Source: a virus. From it: DNA of 27,175 bases. The first letter of the stretch is position 1. Each line of letters begins with the position of its first letter. This document shows, piece after piece, positions 20,794-27,175 of this stretch. The notes under the pieces were generated by a model. That model did not search any database. It saw only the letters and a list, made by a program, of their open reading frames with translations, and had not been told where the DNA came from. The position numbers were made by a program, and so were the translations under genes. The stretch spans positions 1 through 27,175 of IMG/VR virus record IMGVR_UViG_3300037485_001753, one strand, 5' to 3'.

Positions 20794-21317
20794 TCTTCCT
20801 ACAGAAAATATCCGGCTTTCGCTCAGGCGTCATCAACGCCCTGATCGACTGCGTCCGGATGCAGTGTCCGGTCGCCGGTCCCGGAATGCTCTTATCCGAA
20901 GGCCCCGGCGGCACCGTGATCTCGCTGGCCAGGCCATCGGCATCGGCCAGTCAAGTCTCCACGCCCTGGGCGCCATCGATCAGCGACAGCACCCTCACCA
21001 TAACCGACCCCATCTTATTCCGCTCGCCCAAATACACCATCCCCGCCACCCTTACCTACAGCCTCGCCGCCAGCGACGGCGCGGGCGACTACTACTGCGG
21101 CGTCAAGATTAGCGTGATCGACGGCACCATCGACAGCACGCTACTCATTTCCAAGACCCTCGCCAACGTCGTCTATACCAGCCTCGCCGCCGCCAACGCC
21201 GACGCCGACTACATGCGCCTACTCGTCTGCATAGTCACCTACGACTCCACCGCCGCCACCTTCACACTCAAGCTCCGCTGCATCTCATCCGTCCCCGAGT
21301 TGGGCCTTTACGCATGA
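20790..21317 (+). CDS. Hypothetical tail-tip protein
   Basis: This 175-aa protein begins MIFLQKISGFRSGVINALID; the ATG overlaps the preceding stop (ATGA). It has a short helical N-terminus, then Ser/Thr/Ala-rich beta strands (SDSTLTITDPILFRSPKY, TYSLAASDGAGDYYCGVKIS, STAATFTLKLRCISS). The fold looks like a beta-sandwich of a tail-associated protein. Its stop overlaps the next start. No family is recognised. Confidence 0.55.
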   Translation: MIFLQKISGFRSGVINALIDCVRMQCPVAGPGMLLSEGPGGTVISLARPSASASQVSTPWAPSISDSTLTITDPILFRSPKYTIPATLTYSLAASDGAGDYYCGVKISVIDGTIDSTLLISKTLANVVYTSLAAANADADYMRLLVCIVTYDSTAATFTLKLRCISSVPELGLYA

Positions 21318-23071
21318 CCACCCGCACCTACACAACCGGCCTGATCGTCTCTGCCGCGCTCGCCATCACCGGCGTGCTCTGGCACCAGCCCCGCTCGCCC
21401 TACGTCGCCGGCGAAGACATTGCCGCCATCCTAGCCGACACCCTCACAGTACTCAAGATCGCCTCCGAAGACACGAGCACCAACGCTGTCGCCCTGATTT
21501 CCCGCCGCTGGTACTGGCAGGATATGTCCGGCGACAACTCATACGGGGCATGGGTGGCAGAACCCGAGATCATATCCGCCACGTCGTTCACCGTTACGGC
21601 CTTTCGCGCTTCCGCGTCGCTCCGGGACGCATCGATCGCGCTGCATCACAGCGTGAGTGGGTGGTGGTGGTACAGCACCGGTGTCCGCTACTTCCTTGAC
21701 CGGCGCACCTTCGACGGATCGGCGGGCCAGTTCGACTTCGCCGTTGCGCCCTCCTGGGGCACAAATCCGGTTTACGCAATTGCAAATTCTTGGAATTTCG
21801 GCCGCTCCAACATCGTCTTCAACGCCAACTTGATCGACGTCGACGTCAATGCCGTCGCACTCAAAGACCGCATCGTCACCGGCACCAATCGATACGGATT
21901 CAGCGGCGCACCTGCAGTGAGCACATTAGCCGCCGCGTCGATCTTCGCTGGCGCCCAAAACTACTCCGCGTTTACCAACCGCCTAGCCGGCGAGGAGTCG
22001 TGGTGGACCTACGCAGGGATCTCGCCTGTGTCCTACCTTCTAGAGCCAGTCGAGGTCTTACGCGCAAATGCCGGGCAGGGTGTGTGTCTCTCGTCAGACT
22101 GGATCGATCGCACAGAATACGACGCATCCACGTGGCCCTACAAGGCGACAGACCACATGTGGTTTGACGATAACGTAGAGTCCTATCGCCCCGGCGTCAA
22201 CATCACCCCCTTCATTTCCAAAGCCAGCCTTGACGTTTTCCGCCGAGTCCTCACCAACATGACCCGCACAGTCGAGTTCAACCCCGCATGCTCCGTCATC
22301 GCCACGAGCTACTCCTATAGCGGAACCAACGCCATGACCACCGCCACCAACGCCATCGACGCAACGATGCCCATTACATTCTTTGGTCACAACGAATTGA
22401 TTTCTAGTTGGGTGGCAATTTCCGGGTCATCCACCAACCACTACACGAACAACGTCTTTTCAGCATCGTGGAGCGATTTATCAATCACCCCTACCTCTAT
22501 CGCCAGCAACTGCTTTGCCTCCGGCATGGTCGATCGCGTCCGCCTTTACGCAGTCACCGAGGCATCGACTCCTGGGATCTGGTATCCACTCGACTGGATA
22601 TACAATTACGATGTCTACTTCTCCCTCTCCAACCTCAACTCTTACGTTGGGGCCAGTCTATCCGCCAACCAGACCGAGACCTACGGCTACCCCATCACAC
22701 ACTGCAGCATTCCCGACATCCATTTCCCCCGATCCGCTCCGACCCAGCCCAAAGATTGGCTTATGACGTGCGGATACGTGTACGAAACAGTCACCCCTTC
22801 CTACTTCTCCACCAACCAGATCTGGAACCTCATCGGCGACGTATCCCACCCAGCCACCCCGCCCACTTTCAGCCTGGCCGCCACATCGCACGCTCGCACA
22901 GACCTACTTACTCCCACTCAAGCCATCGACGTAGAGGGCTACGAAGGCTCCACCTATCGCCACCTCACCGCCTCCTGGCGCTACCACACCATGCGCCTAT
23001 CCAAGCTCATGCTCATCGTCGACTGGTCCATCACCCTCAAATCCTCCGGAGGCTACACCAATGCGCCCTAG
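21314..23071 (+). CDS. Large beta-rich tail protein with N-terminal hydrophobic segment
   Basis: This 585-aa protein is rich in Ser, Thr, Trp, Tyr and Asn, with many short strand-turn patterns (SGWWWYSTGVRYFLDRRTF, EESWWTYAGISPVSYLL, TPGIWYPLDWIYNYDVYFS). That fits a large surface-exposed beta structure, such as a receptor-binding or tail-tip protein. The N-terminus has a basic/polar start and a hydrophobic core (GLIVSAALAITGVLWH) that could be a signal peptide or an anchor. It lies just before the adhesin gene and overlaps it by 11 nt. The start is in an ATGA overlap. No catalytic motif is visible. Confidence 0.55.
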   Translation: MTTRTYTTGLIVSAALAITGVLWHQPRSPYVAGEDIAAILADTLTVLKIASEDTSTNAVALISRRWYWQDMSGDNSYGAWVAEPEIISATSFTVTAFRASASLRDASIALHHSVSGWWWYSTGVRYFLDRRTFDGSAGQFDFAVAPSWGTNPVYAIANSWNFGRSNIVFNANLIDVDVNAVALKDRIVTGTNRYGFSGAPAVSTLAAASIFAGAQNYSAFTNRLAGEESWWTYAGISPVSYLLEPVEVLRANAGQGVCLSSDWIDRTEYDASTWPYKATDHMWFDDNVESYRPGVNITPFISKASLDVFRRVLTNMTRTVEFNPACSVIATSYSYSGTNAMTTATNAIDATMPITFFGHNELISSWVAISGSSTNHYTNNVFSASWSDLSITPTSIASNCFASGMVDRVRLYAVTEASTPGIWYPLDWIYNYDVYFSLSNLNSYVGASLSANQTETYGYPITHCSIPDIHFPRSAPTQPKDWLMTCGYVYETVTPSYFSTNQIWNLIGDVSHPATPPTFSLAATSHARTDLLTPTQAIDVEGYEGSTYRHLTASWRYHTMRLSKLMLIVDWSITLKSSGGYTNAP

Positions 23072-24830
23072 AAATCTCATTACCGCGTGCGCCGTTATCG
23101 GCGCGTTCTCCGCCTATGCCGGCCCCGTCACCTGCCGCTGGACCGCCGAGACCTCCAAGCCCGCCGCGCAGGTCATCGACGCCTTTCAGGGCGAGACCAT
23201 TCACATCGAGCCTACACTCGTCAGCTACGGCACCGCCATCTCCGTCACCAACTCCACCCTCACCCTGTACTGGCAGACCAACGGCATGGGCGCCGCCTGG
23301 TGGAGCACGCCCGCCGCAGCCGACTCCAGCGTCACCGGCCGCGTCCGCGCCGTCTTCGCCCCCACCAACGACATCGGCGCCGCCCAATACACGTTCTACA
23401 TCCAGGCCACAGACTCATCCGCCTCCAACTTCCGCGCCTACGGCCTGATCCGGATGCGCTCATCCCCTGGCTACGCCCCCACCGCAGCCCCCGCCCCCGC
23501 CTATCAATGGGTATCCCCATCCGACATGCAAGCCGCGATCGATGCCGCCACCAATCCTATCCCCACTTGGATCAACGCAGCCACGAACCCGATCCCCGCG
23601 CAGACGGCCGCTGCGATCAACGCCGCGACCAACCCGATCCCTTCCGCCATTGCGGCCGCGACCAACCCCGTCCCTGGCTGGATCGCGGCCGCTGTCGGAT
23701 TACCCCGTTATCAGTATTCACACAGCCCCACGCAATACGTGGGACCGAATGAAGCCTATTTTGCGTGCTACAGTTCAACTACGCAGCAGGTGTTCATCCC
23801 GAGCAGTGTGGGTATAGGTCAGTCATTTTTTATCAGCGGAATATACACGAATGGGTGGATCATTAAGCCAGATAATACCAACTCCGTTATGGTTGATGAT
23901 TTGTCGTCCACAAACTATATATCTGTCACAGGCAATCACCCATCATCTATTTTTGTGTGCGCGTCAAATGTCTATTACGCGATTAATCATTGGGGATCGT
24001 ATAAAGATGCGCCAAGTTATATTACTGGGTCTGGCGGTGATGCCACAAACTTTTACGGGGACTGGGCGGCACATGTGTATCTAAAGAGTGGAACCTTTAG
24101 ATCCACCACGCCAGGGACTGCCTATCTGTTTTTAGTAGCCGGTGGTGGTGCTGGCGCTAGTGGCGCTGGTGGTGGTGGTGGTGCGGGTGGGTATGTTTAT
24201 GGCGTGACAAATATCGCAGCAAACAGAGATTACAATGTAATTGTTGGCGGTGGTGGAAAAGGCAACGCGACCGGATTAAACAGTGTTGGCGGAAACGGTA
24301 CTAACTCGTCATTCGGTGCATTTGTGGCAGTCGGCGGCGGTGGTGGTGCGTCGTGGCAATTTGCGTCAGCCGCACCGAGTGGTGGCTCTGGTGGCGGCGG
24401 CGGAGGTTGGAGTGCCGGTTTTACTACTGCGGGCAACGGAACAGTTGGCCAGGGATACGTGGGTGGAAACAACGCGGGAAGAAACGCAGCCCCATATCCG
24501 TCTGGTGGCGGTGGTGGTGGCGGTGGCCAAGGCCAAAGCGCATCCGCAGCGTCGGTTTCCGGAAATGGTGGAGTCGGCATATCCTCAACATGTGCAACCG
24601 GTACAACAAATCTATTTGGCGGGGGCGGGGGGGGTGGAAATTATAGTTCCGGGACCGCAGGAACAGCGTCGCATGGCGGCGGTGCCGGAGGTGTTCACGC
24701 CGAGACATCAACCGCAGGAACGGATGGGACGGGTGGTGGCAGCGGGGGCGCAGGTGACGTAGGCGCCTCTGCTAATGGCGGGTCTGGTGTAGTTGTGATT
24801 TATTACAAGGTTCGAGGAGATTACGAATGA
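23061..24830 (+). CDS. Glycine-rich tail adhesin with N-terminal signal peptide
   Basis: This 589-aa protein has four parts. Residues 1-20 form a Sec-like signal ending in SAYA. A beta domain follows to about 145. Four ATNPIP/ATNPVP repeats (~161-206) may form a stalk. After a middle beta part, residues ~355-585 are dominated by runs of Gly with short motifs such as YLFLVAGGGAGASG and DYNVIVGGGGKGN. This C-terminal type is known from phage tail-tip adhesins, where polyglycine-II helices form a receptor-binding sandwich (T4-like gp38). It should determine host range. GC drops sharply from about 23697. GGAGG precedes the ATG; the next gene is coupled. Confidence 0.75.
   Translation: MRPRNLITACAVIGAFSAYAGPVTCRWTAETSKPAAQVIDAFQGETIHIEPTLVSYGTAISVTNSTLTLYWQTNGMGAAWWSTPAAADSSVTGRVRAVFAPTNDIGAAQYTFYIQATDSSASNFRAYGLIRMRSSPGYAPTAAPAPAYQWVSPSDMQAAIDAATNPIPTWINAATNPIPAQTAAAINAATNPIPSAIAAATNPVPGWIAAAVGLPRYQYSHSPTQYVGPNEAYFACYSSTTQQVFIPSSVGIGQSFFISGIYTNGWIIKPDNTNSVMVDDLSSTNYISVTGNHPSSIFVCASNVYYAINHWGSYKDAPSYITGSGGDATNFYGDWAAHVYLKSGTFRSTTPGTAYLFLVAGGGAGASGAGGGGGAGGYVYGVTNIAANRDYNVIVGGGGKGNATGLNSVGGNGTNSSFGAFVAVGGGGGASWQFASAAPSGGSGGGGGGWSAGFTTAGNGTVGQGYVGGNNAGRNAAPYPSGGGGGGGGQGQSASAASVSGNGGVGISSTCATGTTNLFGGGGGGGNYSSGTAGTASHGGGAGGVHAETSTAGTDGTGGGSGGAGDVGASANGGSGVVVIYYKVRGDYE
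23080..23104 (+). repeat. TTAC-hairpin element, copy 4 (inside a signal-peptide region)
   Basis: TTAC (23080-23083), 5 nt, GCGCCG (23089-23094) pairing with CGGCGC (23099-23104), loop TTAT. It is within codons of the adhesin signal peptide (ITACAVIGA). Confidence 0.55.
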
Positions 24831-25186
24831 AGTTTATAGTAACTGTTTTATGCGCAGCGTTGTCTACTGTTTTATGCACAATTTCCCATGCGCAGGACAT
24901 TGAAGTTGAACAAACCCTCTTGCCCGTCAGTAAATTCGTTGACTGGCAAGCATCTACCGGCACAAACAAGGTCTATCGAACTTCAGCAAAAGCAACACGC
25001 CTCGTTATCTATTTAGGCACAAATAACATGCCCGTATTGGTGACAGCAGCGATGAACAATGGGTCAATTCTTAGTGTGTCAAATAACGTGGCTCCGTTCA
25101 CAAACCGAGTTATTGCAACTTCAATCTCGGCAATCCTACGCACAACTGTAACTAAGGGCACAGTTATCCACCCGCAGGACAATTAA
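24827..25186 (+). CDS. Small exported protein coupled to the adhesin gene
   Basis: This 119-aa protein has a Sec signal (MKF, hydrophobic core IVTVLCAALSTVLCTI, likely cut after SHA). The mature part is Thr/Asn/Val-rich beta (KATRLVIYLGTNNMPVLV, RVIATSISAILRTTVTKGT). It overlaps the adhesin stop (ATGA) with GAGGAG before the ATG, and shares the low-GC composition of the adhesin 3' half, so the two probably arrived together. A chaperone, cap or immunity partner for the adhesin is plausible but unproven. Confidence 0.65.
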   Translation: MKFIVTVLCAALSTVLCTISHAQDIEVEQTLLPVSKFVDWQASTGTNKVYRTSAKATRLVIYLGTNNMPVLVTAAMNNGSILSVSNNVAPFTNRVIATSISAILRTTVTKGTVIHPQDN

Positions 25187-25238
25187 AGCCCATTTTTTTC
25201 AATCCGACCGGCAAACTTCTAAACCAGAAAGGCACGCC

Positions 25239-25706
25239 ATGAGCAGCATCCTTGGTCTTATCAGCTCCGCACTGTCCCTCGCCCGCGAGCTCCTGTATCG
25301 CCTCCGCCGCCTCCGCTCCACCCCGTTGCAGCGCGCCGAGCGGGCGATCCACGACGCCCGCGCCGCCTCCGCCCAGGGCGACACTGCCAAGGTCAACGGC
25401 CAAGTCGAGCGCGATCGCGTCCGCCGCAGCCTCGGCGTCATGGTCATCCTTCTCCTCCTCTCCGGCTGCGGCTGCGCCACCATCCGCGCGATCCTCACGC
25501 CCGACCCCGAAGCCACTCTCCCGGATCTGGTCCCCGCCGTCGTCGTGATCCCCTCCGACCGCTATCAATATCCCATGGTCTCCACCAACGGCGTCCCCGG
25601 CTGGTTCGTCCCAGCCGCCGTCCATGCCGAGTACTGCGAGGCCCTCGCCCTTGTCGCCTACTACCGCACCCTTCTCAAACCCACCACCCAGGAGCCTACG
25701 CCATGA
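25239..25706 (+). CDS. Spanin-like protein with an internal lipobox
   Basis: This 155-aa protein has a basic amphipathic N-terminal half (LARELLYRLRRLRSTPLQRA, then a coiled-coil-like AIHDARAASAQGDTAKVNGQ). A hydrophobic segment VMVILLLLSGCGC at residues 67-79 ends in a perfect lipobox (L-S-G-C77), followed by a Pro-rich periplasmic-type tail. Lipobox plus proline resembles o-spanins (Rz1). An internal ATG at 25440 could give the lipoprotein alone, and the long form could be the i-spanin-like partner. AGAAAGG precedes the first ATG. Neighbouring genes (exported protein, one-TM protein) fit a lysis cassette. Confidence 0.5.
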   Translation: MSSILGLISSALSLARELLYRLRRLRSTPLQRAERAIHDARAASAQGDTAKVNGQVERDRVRRSLGVMVILLLLSGCGCATIRAILTPDPEATLPDLVPAVVVIPSDRYQYPMVSTNGVPGWFVPAAVHAEYCEALALVAYYRTLLKPTTQEPTP

Positions 25707-26242
25707 GCACACGCCTATCCCTCGCCGCAGCCCTTATTACCGCGAGCGCCATTATTGGCGCTGCCCAATCCACCGACTTCTCCGGCCGCCTCTCCGTCTC
25801 CCCCGACTGGGCCCACTCCAAGACCTCCGGCGTCTCCACCGTCCAGGAGCGCTTTTCCCGCATCCTCGACCAGACCCACACCTACGGCACCAATGCCTCC
25901 CAAATGACCGCCGTGATCCAGCTCTCTGGCACCCTCACCAACAGCCAGACCACCGCCGTCGCCCTCACCACCGGCGTCACCGACAGCTTCGGGGACACCA
26001 TCCAGTTCACCCGCCTGTCCGTCCTAGCCTTCAAGGCCTCCGCCAGCAACCTCGGCGCCATCAACCTAGGCACCATCTCCACCAACTGGCTATCCGCCAC
26101 CAACACCGTCGCCATCATTGCACCCGGAGGCCTGATCCTACTCACAGCCCCCGACGCCACCGGCTACCCAGCCAGCCCTCTCTCCATCTCAAACCCCACC
26201 ACAAACCCCGCCGCCTACACCCTCACAGTAGGCGGCTCGTAA
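25703..26242 (+). CDS. Exported beta-rich protein, unknown
   Basis: This 179-aa protein starts with a Sec-type signal (MSTRL, then SLAAALITASAIIGAAQS) and continues with a Thr/Ser/Asn-rich beta region (TAVIQLSGTLTNSQTTAVAL, TGVTDSFGDTIQFTRLSVLA, TGYPASPLSISNPTTNPAAY) ending TLTVGGS. Such endings are typical of phage beta-sandwich decoration or fibre proteins. CAGGAG precedes the ATG, which overlaps the previous stop. The signal-peptide codons contain a copy of the TTAC-hairpin. Function unknown. Confidence 0.6.
   Translation: MSTRLSLAAALITASAIIGAAQSTDFSGRLSVSPDWAHSKTSGVSTVQERFSRILDQTHTYGTNASQMTAVIQLSGTLTNSQTTAVALTTGVTDSFGDTIQFTRLSVLAFKASASNLGAINLGTISTNWLSATNTVAIIAPGGLILLTAPDATGYPASPLSISNPTTNPAAYTLTVGGS
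25737..25762 (+). repeat. TTAC-hairpin element, copy 5 (inside a signal-peptide region)
   Basis: TTAC (25737-25740), 4 nt, AGCGCCA (25745-25751) pairing perfectly with TGGCGCT (25756-25762), loop TTAT. The codons encode ITASAIIGA, matching the ITACAVIGA of copy 4. Confidence 0.55.
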
Positions 26243-26243
26243 G

Positions 26244-26261
26244 GGCGACCGGAAGGTCGCC
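26244..26261 (+). terminator. Hairpin between the exported-protein gene and the next gene
   Basis: GGCGACC (26244-26250) pairs with GGTCGCC (26255-26261), loop GGAA, a GNRA-type tetraloop that makes it stable. No U-tract follows, so it is more likely an mRNA stabiliser or processing site than a strong terminator. Confidence 0.45.
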
Positions 26262-26284
26262 ATCAACCCCGAAAGGACACACCC

Positions 26285-26632
26285 ATGAGCATCACAGTCA
26301 CCACCGCCAAGACCCCCTGGTACCGCCGCATTCTCTCCGCAATCGGCATCGGCGTCGTCGCCGTAGCCAAGGCGATCTACCAGATCCTCGCCCCGGCCGT
26401 ACACTCCGCCGCGATCCAGTTCGTCAACGATCCGGCCAACCAAGCCGCAGCCATCGCCGCCGCCCGTGCCGCCATGGCCCGTGGCCTCTACGGCGACGCC
26501 GCCTGGGTCGCCGCCCGCGACGCCCTCGTCAAGCAGATCGGAAGCAGCGCCAGCGTCATTGCCGACAACTGGCTCGACACCCTCCTGCAGACGGCCTACT
26601 TCAGCGTCCGCAATGCCCTCGACCAAAAGTAA
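26285..26632 (+). CDS. Single-TM protein, holin-like candidate
   Basis: This 115-aa protein has a basic start (TPWYRR), one hydrophobic helix (ILSAIGIGVVAVAKAIYQIL, about residues 15-35), and a helical remainder (FVNDPANQAAAIAAARAAMA, AWVAARDALVKQIG). This is the layout of Holin_LLH-type proteins and some pinholin-like proteins. Context next to a spanin-like gene supports lysis, but no endolysin is seen in the window. CGAAAGGA lies upstream of the ATG at good spacing. An alternative is a tail-associated membrane-penetrating protein. Confidence 0.4.
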   Translation: MSITVTTAKTPWYRRILSAIGIGVVAVAKAIYQILAPAVHSAAIQFVNDPANQAAAIAAARAAMARGLYGDAAWVAARDALVKQIGSSASVIADNWLDTLLQTAYFSVRNALDQK

Positions 26633-26638
26633 CTTTTA

Positions 26639-26666
26639 TTACATCGCCGGGCCGTTATCGGCCTGG
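26639..26666 (+). repeat. TTAC-hairpin element, copy 6
   Basis: TTAC (26639-26642), 4 nt, CCGGGCCG (26647-26654) pairing with CGGCCTGG (26659-26666, one G-T), loop TTAT. It fills the gap before the gene starting at 26678. Confidence 0.6.
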
Positions 26667-26677
26667 TCCCCCCACCC

Positions 26678-27175
26678 ATGCCCTACGACCTGCCACGGAT
26701 CCCGCTACCGACCGACGCCTCCAGCGCCGAGCTCTCGCGTTTGCCCGTAGCCATCCGTCAGCAGGCCCTCTTTTCCGCCCGCCTCAACACCCTCGGCCCC
26801 CTGGCCCAGATTGGCAGCGACATTCAGGGCATCCTCTCTGGCACGCGAGACGAGTCAGCGGCCCGCCGCGACATCCGCGCCGCCCTCCGCGCCGCAGGCT
26901 ACCAGCCCCCGGCTGGCACCGAGGGCGGCCTGCTCGACCACACATCCAAGACCCGCCTTGACCTCATTATCAATCAAAACGTCCGCGCCGCCCGAGGCTA
27001 CGGAAAATGGGCCGCCGACATGGACCCCGTTTCCCTCGACCTCTGGCCCGCCCAGGAGCTGATCCGGATCATGGCCCGTCGCAATCCCAGGGGCGATTGG
27101 AAACGCCGCTGGACCGAGGCTGGCGGGCGCCTGTACGGCGGTCGCATGATCGCCCTCAAGACCGACCCCGTATGG
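26678..27175 (+). CDS. Possible MuF-like minor head protein, partial at the right edge
   Basis: At least 166 residues run off the right edge. The frame begins MPYDLPRIPLPTDASS and has an ALFSARLNTLGPLAQIGSDI stretch, ESAARRDIRAALRAAGYQPP, then SKTRLDLIINQNVRAARGYG and WPAQELIRI, ending near GRMIALKTDPVW. The central pattern (L-x-x-I-I-x-x-N-V-x-x-A-x-G) resembles the MuF core, where R/L-x-x-I-x-x-T-N-x-x-x-A-x-x-x-G precedes the C-terminal motif. MuF is missing from its usual place after the portal. No strong ribosome site is visible before the ATG. The call needs the rest of the gene. Confidence 0.45.
   Translation, partial: MPYDLPRIPLPTDASSAELSRLPVAIRQQALFSARLNTLGPLAQIGSDIQGILSGTRDESAARRDIRAALRAAGYQPPAGTEGGLLDHTSKTRLDLIINQNVRAARGYGKWAADMDPVSLDLWPAQELIRIMARRNPRGDWKRRWTEAGGRLYGGRMIALKTDPVW

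Noticed and set aside
24230-24580. A Pro-rich minus-strand frame opposite the glycine-rich adhesin tip
   Set aside because: Pro runs are simply the complement of Gly codons (GGN against NCC); no ribosome site.
1-27175. tRNA, rRNA or riboswitch genes
   Set aside because: By eye I found no cloverleaf, rRNA-like or known aptamer core; the compact structured elements are the hairpins listed.

Overview
The window is most of a Mu-like (transposable) phage or prophage. Two divergent transcription units flank a control region at about 8442-9098. The leftward unit (8441 to 226) is a tightly packed early operon: a small HTH regulator at the promoter end, a run of small accessory proteins, then a MuA-type transposase, a MuB-type AAA+ ATPase and a DUF3164 protein, ending at a hairpin terminator at 180-204. 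The rightward unit (9099 to the right edge) is the morphogenesis module in Mu gene order: gp25/26/27-like small proteins, large terminase, DUF935 portal, Mu gpI-type protease with a nested scaffold, capsid cement protein, major capsid protein, gp36 (DUF1320)- and gp37-like connectors. It continues with a short tail module, a receptor-binding module and lysis-type genes, and ends in a partial gene that may be a displaced minor head protein. No tail sheath or baseplate gene is visible where Mu has them, so the particle is probably a short-tailed siphovirus with a Mu-type head, not a Mu-type myovirus.

The host cannot be named from this sequence. Coding regions are GC-rich with strong GC3 bias, Shine-Dalgarno sites are clear, and Sec signal peptides and a lipobox fit a Gram-negative-type cell. 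A member of the Verrucomicrobiota/Lentisphaerota/Kiritimatiellota group is only a guess. The early genes lying leftward at the left end resembles the BcepMu layout more than Mu. No c-type repressor is recognisable. The first ~180 bases are visibly AT-richer and may be host flank or phage end.

The leftward operon is a cascade of ATGA stop/start overlaps, which fixes several start codons. A good sigma70-type promoter (TTGACA-17-TACTAT, minus strand) lies upstream of the HTH gene with a 10-bp direct repeat just downstream. A 28-bp perfect dyad sits further into the control region.

Three things go beyond a standard Mu-like annotation. (1) Five octamer arrays (AATGCGTT-type units, then AATAAGGC/AATCAGGC-type units) sit in register next to start codons, always oriented with transcription; a sixth array uses the related unit AAATGCTG. 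Some downstream genes have no other obvious ribosome-binding site. (2) A second dispersed family has TTAC, 4-5 bases, a GC-rich stem and a TTNT loop; I find six copies. (3) Several proteins in the virion/tail region start with Sec-type signal peptides, including a glycine-rich tail adhesin whose 3' half and following gene form an AT-richer, apparently imported cassette.
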